NCBI GenBank assembly: GCA_900544255.1
Contig: UQUM01000008.1
Coordinates: 8,168-72,167 of the forward strand
Reading direction: 5' to 3'
Source: an uncultured Sutterella sp.
GTDB lineage: Bacteria; Pseudomonadota; Gammaproteobacteria; Burkholderiales; Burkholderiaceae_F
DNA: 64,000 nt
In this document: positions 50,601 to 59,685 of the stretch, piece by piece
How positions within the stretch are numbered: the first letter of the stretch is position 1
Layout: every line of letters begins with the position of its first letter
The notes under the pieces: model-generated
Told to the model about the DNA's origin: nothing
Databases searched by the model: none
What the model saw: only the letters and a program-made list of their open reading frames with translations
Program-made: the position numbers and the translations under genes

Positions 50601-51400
50601 AAACCCGCGGGTTTTTCATCCAAGAGTTCGATCAATGCCGCCGGGTCGTAATCCGGTTTTTCAAAAGTAAGCGCCGCCATCGATGACAACCACTCCCGCT
50701 TGTCCCCGGTGAAGTCCGTGACGGACGCGTCATCCCAACCGTCGTCGCGCGCATCACGATCCGTGATGTCCGCATCAAGTAAATCCCCGGTGGGCAGCAT
50801 CGGAGCATCGGCCGGATCGCGTTTGGCCACCAGCGCCGTCCAGATCGGAAGTTCCGCTTTGAGTGCACGCTCGATCGACACGCCGCGCTTAGCGAGTTCC
50901 CCGGGAAGATCAATGCCGCGCAGGGAAAAAAGTACAAAGGGGTTCGCGTCAATTTCCTGACTCATCTTGTAGATGACGGCCGCAATATGTTTGCATGGCA
51001 CGGCCCAGTCGGGGCAGGAGCAGGCCATCTCCATGTCCGACCACTTCGAGGGGAAAAGACGGATCCCCAACTTTTCACAGACCGTGAGAATGTCCGGATC
51101 GAGTTCCCGCGCGGAGAGTTTTGCGACGATCAACGGCGACTTCGCGATTTCATCCAAAAGCTTGGTGACCTGCTCGGACGAAATCTCCGGCAGCTTGAGT
51201 TTCACGGTGTAGAAAGGATCATAATTCCCGGTAACACGAGCCTTCACGATGTGTTTAGCAAGATCGAACTTGAAGCTCTCGACGCGCCCGGTGTTCGCGT
51301 AGGTCTTACCGCGCGGAATGCGGTTGTCATAGTCAATATGCGTCAGCGCCTGCAGCCACTGCTGTCCCCACCACGTCGTACCGTATTCCGTGCGTGCCAT
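47636..51400 (-). CDS. SWIM zinc finger / SNF2-family helicase
   Basis: A 1254-residue protein. Its N-terminus has WWGQQWLQAL and a SWIM zinc finger CSC-x6-CKH (residues 127-138), then a long middle region, then an SNF2 ATPase core: LRPYQERGFRWM, ILADDMGLGKTLQVI (Walker A), VIDEAQAIKN (DEAQ box), IAMSGTPVEN, and the C-terminal half with IFTQFKEM, GLNLTAASAVIHYDLWWNPAVE and ATDRAFRIGQKQTVNVYRL. Such bacterial Swi2/Snf2 proteins remodel protein-DNA or RNA polymerase complexes; the exact role is unknown. The ATG at 51400 (AAAGGA upstream) is chosen over 51436. Neighbours give no hint. Confidence 0.92.
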   Translation of the reverse strand: MARTEYGTTWWGQQWLQALTHIDYDNRIPRGKTYANTGRVESFKFDLAKHIVKARVTGNYDPFYTVKLKLPEISSEQVTKLLDEIAKSPLIVAKLSARELDPDILTVCEKLGIRLFPSKWSDMEMACSCPDWAVPCKHIAAVIYKMSQEIDANPFVLFSLRGIDLPGELAKRGVSIERALKAELPIWTALVAKRDPADAPMLPTGDLLDADITDRDARDDGWDDASVTDFTGDKREWLSSMAALTFEKPDYDPAALIELLDEKPAGFVGGDLRGELLKVIQGAAKLAKTQLTNLSEHTPPVFTSDGEHLSPLFCVNTWGRTRTAETLSWKEYSPFAETLTEYRVNDRRDNGRPVRIHEMFSGYLNSKRLADSSEEIEALYDVWVIATKLVMAGAVMPQIYEPADGCFAVRWIPATNAKDVKTLTENVGRLMQRLDRPYLEILKRPEVMGSVALGEILLGIFIESYVRAGFAEVMATARYAEEAALFVHDYVDCEDDAEAEAVRLRLGEWLTPLTAAMTTADVWMKPVLTVRDPWGRDTDSAYDEEEAGEQPLTVELGFLMHEKIGTADDADHTVYASMRKILADDAWSVVRFDAMRTAARLSKHCEELTDILRRGADSTRVTMEELTPLVFKALPVLRLLGVEVILPKSLRKLLSPAVSMQVDLAQDWDESSGFLGLATLLTFDWQVAVGDRELSADQFALLEKQAGRVVRFHDKFMYVDEKGLNKIRNKLARQKQDYTKMAVLRAALTGDIDKCPVNLSENVKNALGKLFKETNDEVPQTIRASLRPYQERGFRWMMRNSRIGLGSILADDMGLGKTLQVISVLEGLRVAGDLKKKPALVVVPTSLITNWLREAAKFAPQLRMHLFYGADRTLPAEGAADVILTTYGTLRSSAERLEKKKFRLLVIDEAQAIKNYRTSTFKSVKGLTADAVIAMSGTPVENRLMEYWSIMEAANPGLLGTPTTFKKDFAEPIEVAHDTDTADRFKRVTAPFIMRRMKTDKSIISDLPEKITTDEYCTLTNEQIAIYQAIVKKNLARLNDGLSDFQRRGVVLQLIIQLKQLCNTPLQYEKKSPYNKPENSGKMQRLFEILDELAETGRKVLIFTQFKEMGKLLQKWIGEHTGKKPEFIHGGVDTAQRQKIVDAFQNDRNQKVLVLSLKAAGTGLNLTAASAVIHYDLWWNPAVENQATDRAFRIGQKQTVNVYRLISAETFEEKINAMIEAKKALADMTVESGENWIGDLTNNELKEIFTLQNH

Positions 51401-52096
51401 GAAGTGTGTCCTTTCGGAAAAAATCTCGGCCGACATTCCCCTTTGAAACGCCGTACTCTTTGACTTTTAGGCGGGATTGTAAGGGAAACCATACCGCCGG
51501 CCGTTGCAGATCTCGCGTCTTCCGATGTACGACCTGCATTCCGATACTCCGGAAATTTCGCCATCTTCCAAAATCAGCGGCAACCGCCTTATCGGAGACC
51601 GCCCCAAACTCGACGAGAAATCCTTTACCGACGTTTCTCTCAAAGCCTTCACCCGATTTCGAAGCGGCCCTTTCCCGCCGTACCGTTTTTGCCACACGCT
51701 GCCGGCCTGAGTTCCCTGAAAAAGGCTTAGTTCCGTCGCCCTACACCTTTTCACCGACAGAGCTTCCTTCGGTCTACGCCCCGCAAGTCCCTCTGAGTAA
51801 TCCTCAGCCTTGTCCCAAACTACAACCGCCCGTCAAAAAACACGGCAAACCCATGTCAACATTGACAAAAAACCTTCTCACCCAAAGGAATCACCCTTGT
51901 CGTTATTCCGCGAAAGAATAGCGTGAACCCTTGGCATTATTGGTCTCACGACCGATTGACGCTTATTTCGAACCCCTTGAAAATCCCGATTACCAATAGG
52001 GACAAAGCATCTATCACACCCATGGCAACTTGAGGCGGAAACCTTCCCTCGGATGTTTTTCCGTCGATCCCAAACCATCCATCCAGGAGACACTCC
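51401..52096. other. 696-base gap upstream of formate dehydrogenase operon
   Basis: No gene is supported; the overlapping open frames on both strands have no family resemblance or ribosome binding sites. At 51854-51867 the inverted repeat TGTCAA-CA-TTGACA could be an operator; it also contains a TTGACA. The fdhA promoter must lie in the right part, but no complete consensus was found. Confidence 0.4.
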
Positions 52097-55000
52097 ATGG
52101 AACTTTCCCGCAGAAGTTTCTTTAAGAGAGGCCTCGCCTTCGGCGCCTCGGCTGCCGCCGCGGCCACCGCGTCCGCTGAAACGACTCACGCCGAAGCCCC
52201 CTACAAGCTTCGCAACGTGAAGGAAGTCACCAACATCTGCTGCTACTGCTCCGGCGGCTGCGGCACTATCTGCTCGTCGCGCGACGGCGAACTCATCAAC
52301 TTGGAAGGCGACCCCGATCACCCTGTCAACTTAGGCGGGCTTTGCCCGAAGGGCGCCGCGATGTGGGGCCTCAGAAACGTCGTCACCGCCGACCGCAAGG
52401 CAAAACTCCATCCGGATCGTCCGCTTTACCCGATGGTGCGCCGTCCGGGCAAAAAGGAGTGGGAACGCCTCTCCTGGGATGAGGCCGTGAACGAAATCGC
52501 CCGCCACATCAAGACGACGCGCGACGCAACGTTCGTGGAAAAGGAAGACGGCATTACGGTGAACCGCTGCGACGGCATTTCGTCCTTCGGCGCAGCGCAG
52601 TTAAATAACGAAGAAGGCTGGCTCGTGCAGAAATTTGCGCGCTCCATGGGCATTCTCTCGATTGACAATCAGACGCGCGTGTGCCACTCCTCCACCGTCG
52701 CGGGCCTCGCTCCCTCGTTCGGTCGCGGTTCCATGACGAGCCACTGGTGCGACTTCGCCAATTCCGACGTCATCATGTCGATCGGTTCAAACAACGTTGA
52801 AAACCATCCCTTGTCGTCCCGCTGGGTGGAACGCGCTCAGGATAAAGGCGCCAAATGGATCGTCGTCGATCCCCGCTACAGCCGCTCCGCGGCGCAGGCC
52901 GACATCTACGCCCGCATCCGTCCGGGGACGGATATCGCGTTCTACGGCGGCCTCATCCGTTACATCATCGAAAACAAGCTCTATCAGAAGGAATACATCC
53001 TTCACTACACGAACGCCGCGTGCATCCTGCGTCCGGACTTCAAGTTCAACGAAGACACCGGTCTTTTCTCCGGCTGGGATCCCGAAACGAAGCGCTACGA
53101 CAACGAAACGTGGGGCTACGACGTGGATAAGAAGGTGGGCTGGGATACGACGCCGGGCTCGGCCTTCTCGTGGGTAAACGACCCCAACGTGCCGAAATTC
53201 AAGACGCCGGATCTTAAGGTTCTGAAGCGCGACATGACGCTCAGCGACCCGAACTGCGTCTTAAACGTCATGCGCCGTCACTACGCGCGTTACACCCCGG
53301 AAATGGTGCACCGCGTCACCGGCATGGACATGGACGTCATGAAGAAGGTGTGGGACACGTTCGCTTCCACGGGGCGCCCCGACAAGGCAGGGTCCATTCT
53401 CTACGCCCTGGGTCAGACGCAGCACAGTTACGGCTCTCAGAACTGCCGGGCAATGTGCGTCGTGCAGCTTCTCTTAGGCAACATCGGTATCGCGGGCGGC
53501 GGCATCAATGCGCTGCGCGGCGAACCGAACGTCCAAGGGTCGACCGACGTGGGCGCAAGTTCCCACCAGGCCCCCGGGTACCTTGCCTGGCCTACGGCAA
53601 AGTCGCATCCGACGCTTGCCAAATACCTCTCGACCGAAACCTACGCCGCGGGTTATTACTCCAACAAACCCAAATTCTGGGTGTCGGCATTGAAGGAATG
53701 GTTCGGTGACAACGCCACCTTCGAAAACGACTATTGCTACGACCTGCTTCCTAAAATCGCTCCGAAGAAGGACTACGGGGATTTCTCCACCATCATGTCC
53801 TTTAACGACATGCGCGACGACAAGATCAAGGGCTATATGTGCTGGGGTATGAACCCCGCGCATTCCACGCCGAACGCTAAGCACGCGCGTCACGCCATGG
53901 CAAAGCTCGATTGGCTCCTGGTCGCCGACTGGTTCCAGACGGAAACGAGTCTCTTCTGGTGCGCCCCGGACATGAAGCCCGAAGAAGTGCAGACCGAGGT
54001 CTACTTCCTTCCTGCGGCCCTCATCTACGAAAAGATCGGCTCAATCAACAATTCCGGTCGCTGGATTCAGTGGCGTGAAAAAGCCGTAGAGCCCCCGGGA
54101 GAATGTAAGAGCGACTTCGAAATGATGATGTTGATCTGGGATAAGCTCCGTGAGCTCTACCGCAAGGAAGGCGGTGCGTGCCCCGACCAGATTCTGAAGA
54201 CGAACATGAATTACCGCATCAACGGCAAGGCGGATCTGCGCGCTCTTTGCTGGGCTTTGAACGGCTACACCGTGAAGGATCAGCAGTTGATCCCCGGATA
54301 CGCGGCCCTCAAAGCCGACGGGACGACCGCCTGCGGCATCTGGATTTTCTCCGGCTACTACAACAACGAAGCTGAAAAAATGGATCCGATGAAGCAGCCC
54401 TGCACGCGGCGCAACAAGTCCGACCCCTCCGGTCTCGGCCTCTTTCCTGAATGGTCGTTCGCGTGGCCCGCGAACCGCCGCATTCTTTATAACCGCGCTT
54501 CTGCTGACCCCGAGGGCCGTCCCTGGGATCCGAAGCGTACGCTCGTTGAATGGAAGGGCGATCACTGGCTGCAGAACGACGTGGGTGACTTCGTCACGGC
54601 GAAGGGCCCCGACGACAAGGCGTTCTTCATGACGTGGGAACAGAATGACCGACTCTTTGCCTACGGCATGGCCGACGGTCCGCTTCCCGAACATTTCGAA
54701 CCGCATGAAGCTCCGGTGAAGAACCTCTTAAACGGCGCGGGCGGCAACCCCTGCGTCCGTTTCGCGGACGACCCGTCCGTAAAGCGCGGCTGCGTGAAGG
54801 ACTTCCCCTTCGTCGTCACGACCTATTCCGTCGTCGAACATTGGCAGACCGGCACGCAGACGCGAAACATTCCGTGGTTGAACGAACTCATTCCCTGCAA
54901 CTTCATCGAGCTCTCCGAAGAACTCGCGGCGGAAAAGGGCATCAAGACCGGGGACATGGTGCACGTGTGGAATAACCGCGGTTCGGTGAAAGTCGCCGCC

Positions 55001-55198
55001 ATGGTCACCAAGCGCATGAAGCCCATGGAAATCGACGGCAAGATGACGCACGTCGTCGGGATGCCGCACCACTTCTCGTGGGCCACGAACATGGCACGCG
55101 GCGACAACGTGAACGACTTGACGCCCAACGTCGGAGACCCCAATTCCTACATTCCGGAATATAAGGCCTTCCTCGTCAATCTGGAAAAAGCAGCCTGA
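52097..55198 (+). CDS. fdhA: formate dehydrogenase-N major subunit, Cys form
   Basis: A 1033-residue molybdopterin oxidoreductase that oxidises formate in the periplasm. The Tat signal is SRRSFFKRG near the N-terminus. A 4Fe-4S site lies in CCYCSGGCGTICSS, with LCPKG downstream. The active-site segment is NQTRVCHSSTVAGLAPSFG; E. coli FdnG has selenocysteine at this Cys (about residue 196), so this is a Sec-independent form, and there is no in-frame TGA. C-terminal motifs include VVEHWQTGTQTRN and HHFSWATN. AGGAG lies seven bases before the ATG. It forms an operon with fdhB and fdhC. Confidence 0.95.
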   Translation: MELSRRSFFKRGLAFGASAAAAATASAETTHAEAPYKLRNVKEVTNICCYCSGGCGTICSSRDGELINLEGDPDHPVNLGGLCPKGAAMWGLRNVVTADRKAKLHPDRPLYPMVRRPGKKEWERLSWDEAVNEIARHIKTTRDATFVEKEDGITVNRCDGISSFGAAQLNNEEGWLVQKFARSMGILSIDNQTRVCHSSTVAGLAPSFGRGSMTSHWCDFANSDVIMSIGSNNVENHPLSSRWVERAQDKGAKWIVVDPRYSRSAAQADIYARIRPGTDIAFYGGLIRYIIENKLYQKEYILHYTNAACILRPDFKFNEDTGLFSGWDPETKRYDNETWGYDVDKKVGWDTTPGSAFSWVNDPNVPKFKTPDLKVLKRDMTLSDPNCVLNVMRRHYARYTPEMVHRVTGMDMDVMKKVWDTFASTGRPDKAGSILYALGQTQHSYGSQNCRAMCVVQLLLGNIGIAGGGINALRGEPNVQGSTDVGASSHQAPGYLAWPTAKSHPTLAKYLSTETYAAGYYSNKPKFWVSALKEWFGDNATFENDYCYDLLPKIAPKKDYGDFSTIMSFNDMRDDKIKGYMCWGMNPAHSTPNAKHARHAMAKLDWLLVADWFQTETSLFWCAPDMKPEEVQTEVYFLPAALIYEKIGSINNSGRWIQWREKAVEPPGECKSDFEMMMLIWDKLRELYRKEGGACPDQILKTNMNYRINGKADLRALCWALNGYTVKDQQLIPGYAALKADGTTACGIWIFSGYYNNEAEKMDPMKQPCTRRNKSDPSGLGLFPEWSFAWPANRRILYNRASADPEGRPWDPKRTLVEWKGDHWLQNDVGDFVTAKGPDDKAFFMTWEQNDRLFAYGMADGPLPEHFEPHEAPVKNLLNGAGGNPCVRFADDPSVKRGCVKDFPFVVTTYSVVEHWQTGTQTRNIPWLNELIPCNFIELSEELAAEKGIKTGDMVHVWNNRGSVKVAAMVTKRMKPMEIDGKMTHVVGMPHHFSWATNMARGDNVNDLTPNVGDPNSYIPEYKAFLVNLEKAA

Positions 55199-55235
55199 CA
55201 CGAGACGGTGTTGCACACATTAGGAGACAACCAAA

Positions 55236-56126
55236 ATGGCTAACAAAAAAGAAGTCGCCATTCTCTTTGATTCGTCGCACTGCACCGGCTGCAAAGGCTG
55301 CCAGGTGGCGTGCAAGCAGTGGAACATGCTCCCTTCGACAATGGAATTGAACGGAAACAAGTTCACGGGCTCCTACCAAAGCCCCGCAGACTTGAACGGG
55401 GACACCCGCCTCATCATGACCTTTGATGAGAAGGAATCCGGCAACAAGTACCAGCCGATCAATTTTGCCGTGGGCCGTCGCTCGTGCTTTCACTGCACGG
55501 ACGCCGCCTGCGTGGAAATCTGCTCGTCGGGCGCCCTTTACCATAAGGAAAACGGCGTCGTCGCCATGGATACCGACAAGTGCAACGGCTGCACGTACTG
55601 TCAGTCGGCCTGCCCCTTTGACGTACCGCGCTTCCGTCCCACCGACGGCCGCATCGACAAGTGCACGCTCTGCATGGATCGCTTGAAGGAAGGCGGCATC
55701 CCCGCCTGCGTGAAGACCTGCCAACCCGAAGCCCTGAAATTCGGACCGCGCGACGAGATGATCCGTCTCGGCAAGGAACGCGTCGAATTCCTGAAAAAGA
55801 AGGGCTTTGACAAAGCGGAACTTTACGGCGAACACGAGATGGGCGGCCTTCACGTCCTTCAGGTCTGTAAGTTCGGTCACGAAGCCTACGGGCTTCCCGA
55901 TAACCCGAAGGCGAACCCCATGGTGGGCGCCATGAAGACGATGAAGACGGTCACGGGTCTCGGCACCGCCGCCGTCATCGCGGGGCTTGCGGTTTCCTTC
56001 GCCGCCGCCGTCGGCTACCGTCGCGAAAATGTGACGGTGGAAGAAGCGAAGAAGTCCTGGACGCCCGAGCAGCGCGCCAAGGCCGATCGCGAAGTGGCTC
56101 AATTAAAAGCCCGCGAAAACCATTAA
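55236..56126 (+). CDS. fdhB: formate dehydrogenase iron-sulfur subunit
   Basis: A 296-residue FdnH-like electron relay with four 4Fe-4S clusters: CTGCKGCQVACKQWN (about residues 17-31), CFHCTDAACVEIC, CNGCTYCQSACPFDVPR and CTLCMDR, with a distal CVKTC. A C-terminal hydrophobic helix (about 241-262, TGLGTAAVIAGLAVSFAAAVG) anchors it in the membrane from the periplasmic side, as in FDH-N. It lacks its own signal and is exported with FdhA. AGGAG precedes the start, 37 bases after fdhA. Confidence 0.95.
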   Translation: MANKKEVAILFDSSHCTGCKGCQVACKQWNMLPSTMELNGNKFTGSYQSPADLNGDTRLIMTFDEKESGNKYQPINFAVGRRSCFHCTDAACVEICSSGALYHKENGVVAMDTDKCNGCTYCQSACPFDVPRFRPTDGRIDKCTLCMDRLKEGGIPACVKTCQPEALKFGPRDEMIRLGKERVEFLKKKGFDKAELYGEHEMGGLHVLQVCKFGHEAYGLPDNPKANPMVGAMKTMKTVTGLGTAAVIAGLAVSFAAAVGYRRENVTVEEAKKSWTPEQRAKADREVAQLKARENH

Positions 56127-56139
56127 GGGAGAAGTTACC

Positions 56140-56859
56140 ATGAAATACATTCAGCGTCATTCGCTTCTCACCCGCGTGGTGCACGGCGTCGCCGCGATTA
56201 CGTGCATTCTGCTCGCGGTGACGGGCGTATTCGTCTTCGTACCGTCCTTGGGCGGGGGCCTCATGGGCGGGGATTTCACGCACATGATGCGCATGTTGCA
56301 CCGCGTGATTGCGATCCCCTTCATCCTCGTGCCGCTTTACGCAATTCTCGCCTCTCCGAAGGGCTTCGTTCACCTTTTCCGTGACGACGTCTTCGGCAAG
56401 TGGGATAAGGACGACGTCACCTGGGCGATGAAGTTCCCGTTCTACCTCTTTGCCCCCGGCAAAGTGCACATGCCCCCGCAGCACCACGTGAAGTCGGCAC
56501 AGCGTCTCGCGGACGGCGCGCTGATCTTCTTCTGCGTGTTCCTCGCGATTTCGGGCATGATCCTGTGGCTTAATACGGGACTTCTTCCCAACGGCGGTTG
56601 GAAAGTGGAATTCAGCAATGAGACGCTCCTTGCAGCGCACCTCGTGCACGACATCTTCTTCTTTCTGACGGTCTTTGTGGGTATCGCTCACATCTACCTC
56701 GGCGCCGGCATCTTCCAGCCCTACCGCGGCACGGCCCGCATCATGTTCGGTGACGGCAAGGTGAGTGAAGCGGACGCCGCCTACCACTGGGGTTACTGGG
56801 CCAATGAAGAAATCGCTCTCGGTAAGAACGTGACCGAAGAAAAAGAAACGAAACACTGA
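56140..56859 (+). CDS. fdhC: formate dehydrogenase cytochrome b556 subunit
   Basis: A 239-residue FdnI-like di-haem cytochrome b with four predicted helices. Conserved histidines for haem b lie in RVVHGVAAITC (helix 1), MLHRVIAIPF (helix 2) and HDIFFFLTVFVGIAHIY (helix 4). It takes electrons from FdhB and reduces quinone on the cytosolic side, which makes the redox loop electrogenic. GGGAG lies before the ATG, 13 bases after fdhB. A terminator-like hairpin follows it. Confidence 0.94.
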   Translation: MKYIQRHSLLTRVVHGVAAITCILLAVTGVFVFVPSLGGGLMGGDFTHMMRMLHRVIAIPFILVPLYAILASPKGFVHLFRDDVFGKWDKDDVTWAMKFPFYLFAPGKVHMPPQHHVKSAQRLADGALIFFCVFLAISGMILWLNTGLLPNGGWKVEFSNETLLAAHLVHDIFFFLTVFVGIAHIYLGAGIFQPYRGTARIMFGDGKVSEADAAYHWGYWANEEIALGKNVTEEKETKH

Positions 56860-56890
56860 ACGCCCTGTGTTTAAGCGATAATTTTCGTTT

Positions 56891-56945
56891 CGGAACGGCG
56901 GAAGGCGATCGGTTTCCGCTTCCCGCCGTTCCGCCAATATTTTTT
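56891..56945 (+). terminator. intrinsic terminator between fdhC and fdhE
   Basis: CGGAACGGCGG (56891-56901) pairs perfectly with CCGCCGTTCCG (56923-56933), followed by CCAATATTTTTTAC. Probably partial, letting fewer transcripts reach the maturation genes fdhE and fdhD. Confidence 0.65.
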
Positions 56946-56962
56946 ACTTAATTTCAGTTGTT

Positions 56963-57847
56963 ATGACGAGCCAGCTTTCCCTTCGTGCCGCCTGTGAACG
57001 GGCTGCCAAACTTAATAACCCCGACGTCACGCTGCAGACCGAAGAAGCGGCAAAGCTTCTCAGCGCGCTCTGCGACGCCGTGAAGTATCTCGACATTGCG
57101 GCAGCCCCTTGGACGGGGGACGACGTAATGAAGGCTGCGCTCGGCAAAAAAACGCTCCTTGAACGCACTGTCCCGACAGTCACCGCCGCGCAGTTCTCGG
57201 AAGTCGGACGCCGCCTCGCAGCAGCCTACCTTGAAACGGTACAGCCCTCGGACGACATCCGGGCTGCCGTCAACGCCCTCGCCTGGGATCAGCTCGCGAC
57301 GGACGCCGAACTTACTGAGGGCATCAGGCACCCCGCCCAACTCACGGAAACCCTCGTCAACAAAACCGATGAACGGATTCGCCCCGCGGCCGTTCTTCTT
57401 ATTGCCCTTTCGCTTCGGGCGCTCCTTGAAAGTTCCGCCGCCCGTGCGTCAGACTTGTTCGCGCAGGCGCAGAAAGACACCGTGCATTTCGAGCGGCCGA
57501 CGCACTGCCCCGTCTGCGGCAGTCCCGCCGCCATCGCGTCCGTCTCCGGTACTGCAAACCGCGGAAACGTCAAAACGCTTTACTGCACGACGTGCGGCGC
57601 CCACTGGCCCTTTGAACGCATTCGCTGTGCCGCGTGCGGCGATGAAGCCGTGTCGGATCTCACCTATGTGCACGACGATAAAGACGATACGCGCCGGCTT
57701 CACGTCTGCCGTCATTGCCGCGCCGCGTTCCCCACGATTTTTGTGGCGGACGCCGAACAGTTTGATCCCGACATCGACGGGATCGCCGTCTCGGGGCTTG
57801 CCGAATGGTACGAAGCCCACTGCGACGACCCTGAGAACCGGATTTAA
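56963..57847 (+). CDS. fdhE: formate dehydrogenase accessory protein FdhE
   Basis: A 294-residue rubredoxin-like maturation protein needed for active respiratory formate dehydrogenase. It has four CXXC pairs: HCPVCGSP (about 175-182), LYCTTCGAHWPFERIRCAACGD and LHVCRHCRAAF. These bind iron and mediate interaction with the catalytic subunit. It lies after the fdhC terminator and 18 bases before fdhD. No clear ribosome binding site is seen before the ATG, which agrees with low expression. Confidence 0.92.
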   Translation: MTSQLSLRAACERAAKLNNPDVTLQTEEAAKLLSALCDAVKYLDIAAAPWTGDDVMKAALGKKTLLERTVPTVTAAQFSEVGRRLAAAYLETVQPSDDIRAAVNALAWDQLATDAELTEGIRHPAQLTETLVNKTDERIRPAAVLLIALSLRALLESSAARASDLFAQAQKDTVHFERPTHCPVCGSPAAIASVSGTANRGNVKTLYCTTCGAHWPFERIRCAACGDEAVSDLTYVHDDKDDTRRLHVCRHCRAAFPTIFVADAEQFDPDIDGIAVSGLAEWYEAHCDDPENRI

Positions 57848-57865
57848 CGCTTTGAACTCCGTGCT

Positions 57866-58717
57866 ATGAGGGATTCTCCTGCTTTTCCGACCCGCTCCGT
57901 CCCCGAAGGCGCCGTTGAGCATCCGATCCTCCGTGTCACGGCGGACGGCGCCTTACCTACGCCCGACTGGGTCGCCGAGGAAGTCCCCGTCGCCCTCGTC
58001 TACAACGGCGTTTCGCACGCCGTCATGATGGCGACCCCTTCGCTTTTGGAAGAATTCGCCTTAGGCTTCAGCCTCACCGAAGGCATCATCAACACGCCGA
58101 AAGACATTTATTCCATCGAAGTCACCGAAGGGTGCCGCGGCGGAAAAAATGTTGACGTCACCATTGCGGCCGACTGTTTCTGGCACTTAAAAGAACGGCG
58201 CCGCTCACTCATCGGCCGCACGGGCTGCGGACTCTGCGGCGTCGAAAGCCTTTCGCAAGCCGTGCGCACGGCGCCCGCCGTCCCCGACACCCAACGCTTT
58301 TCCCTCGCACACTATCAAAAAGCGCTTGCCGCCCTGCGCACCGTGCAGCACGTGGGCGAATTAACCGGCGCCACCCATGCCGCCCTCTGGGTGAACCCTG
58401 ACGGCACACCTGCCGACGGCACGGAAGATGTGGGACGCCACGTCGCGCTTGACAAACTCCTGGGGCTGCGGGCAAAGAACGGTTGGCACGACGGCGCACT
58501 CATCGTAAGTTCCCGGGCGTCCTACGAAATGGTGCAGAAAGCCGCCATGTGCGGCGTCGAAATCCTGTTCGCGGTTTCGGCCCCGACGAGTCTCGCCGTG
58601 GACATGGCTCACAAATACGGCATGACCTTAGCCGCGTTCTGCCGCATCGGGGGACTGAACGTCTACACACACCCCGCCCGTCTTACCGGGCGTCTTGCGG
58701 GGAAGTCGACGGCGTAA
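57866..58717 (+). CDS. fdhD: formate dehydrogenase sulfurtransferase FdhD
   Basis: FdhD transfers sulfur from IscS to the molybdenum cofactor of formate dehydrogenase. The 283-residue protein has EEFALGFSLTEGII, the essential CXXC in GRTGCGLCGVES (about 114-125), THAALWVNPDG, EDVGRHVALDKLLG and SSRASYEMVQKAAMCGV, all FdhD hallmarks. It completes the fdhABCED set. The start lacks a good ribosome binding site; translation may depend on fdhE. Confidence 0.95.
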   Translation: MRDSPAFPTRSVPEGAVEHPILRVTADGALPTPDWVAEEVPVALVYNGVSHAVMMATPSLLEEFALGFSLTEGIINTPKDIYSIEVTEGCRGGKNVDVTIAADCFWHLKERRRSLIGRTGCGLCGVESLSQAVRTAPAVPDTQRFSLAHYQKALAALRTVQHVGELTGATHAALWVNPDGTPADGTEDVGRHVALDKLLGLRAKNGWHDGALIVSSRASYEMVQKAAMCGVEILFAVSAPTSLAVDMAHKYGMTLAAFCRIGGLNVYTHPARLTGRLAGKSTA

Positions 58718-58762
58718 CGCCTTTACTGAGGATCTATAAAGGCGAATAAAATCGCAGGCAGT

Positions 58763-59458
58763 ATGTGCATTTTCCCCTGCGCTCCCGTCATGTTGAATCC
58801 GACGCTTTTTCTTCTCTTTCTCGCGATTGCCGTTCCGACCGTCCTAACGCCGGGGCCCGGTGTACTAATGTCGCTTACGAACAGCATCCGCCTGGGGGTT
58901 CCCCGCGCCACCCCCGGCATTTTGGGCGTCGCCCTCGGTACGCTCGTTGTCGCGGGGCTTTCTGCGACGGGTCTGGGAGCGCTTCTTGCAGCGTCTCATA
59001 CCGCCTACAACGTTGTCAAAATCGTCGGCATCCTCTTCATGTTCTACCTGGGTTGGAAACGCTGGACAGCTCCCGCCACTCTGATGCCGGCGGCGCACAC
59101 ATTGGGTCAACAAGAAAAAACAGCGCCGGCGCGCCTTGCCGCCAATCCGCTTCGGCTTTTCACGGAAGGAATTTTTCTGCAGTTTTCCAACCCGCAGCTC
59201 ATTATTTTTTATGTGACGCTTTTCCCTCAGTGCATAGATCCGAAACTCCCCTATGCCCCGCAGGTAATCATTCTCGCCCTCATCAACGCCTTCTTGGTGT
59301 GGATCATTCATTCCGGGTACGGTTGGCTCGGGCACCGGGCGGCCGAACACTTCATGACGGCGGGGGCGGCACGCTTCATCAACCGCGCGTCCGCTTTGGC
59401 GTTCTGGGGCTTCGCCTCGTGGCTTCTCTATTCCGTTGTCTCGGAAATAATGAACTGA
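58763..59458 (+). CDS. LysE/RhtB-family exporter
   Basis: A 231-residue inner-membrane protein with six predicted helices and the RhtB pattern TPGPGVLMSLTNSIRLG near the N-terminus, then a loop rich in Pro/Gln, and ANPLRLFTEGIFLQFSNPQLIIFYVTLFP in the second half. Family members export neutral amino acids such as homoserine, threonine or leucine. The first ATG (AGG six bases upstream) is used; a later ATG at 58790 would fit the family N-terminus equally well. It follows fdhD but is unlikely to be functionally linked. Confidence 0.85.
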   Translation: MCIFPCAPVMLNPTLFLLFLAIAVPTVLTPGPGVLMSLTNSIRLGVPRATPGILGVALGTLVVAGLSATGLGALLAASHTAYNVVKIVGILFMFYLGWKRWTAPATLMPAAHTLGQQEKTAPARLAANPLRLFTEGIFLQFSNPQLIIFYVTLFPQCIDPKLPYAPQVIILALINAFLVWIIHSGYGWLGHRAAEHFMTAGAARFINRASALAFWGFASWLLYSVVSEIMN

Positions 59459-59685
59459 ATCTCTTGCGAATTCCCCGCGCGAAGGTGTACTTTCTGTTTG
59501 ACGAAGACCGCCTTAACGACGTAGTAGCGATGTTCCAAAATCATGACAGGGCAAACGTTTTTTCACCGTCAATCGTCGTATAAAACCTTCTTTTGAAATG
59601 AGCCGTTCTACACCTTTTGGTGCAAAACATACGGGCCGCCAAACGATACAATTTCGCTGTTCTTTCGTTTACTCTGTTTCTGCCC

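Noticed and set aside
52097..55198. Selenocysteine insertion in fdhA
   Set aside because: The active-site codon is TGC and no in-frame TGA occurs.
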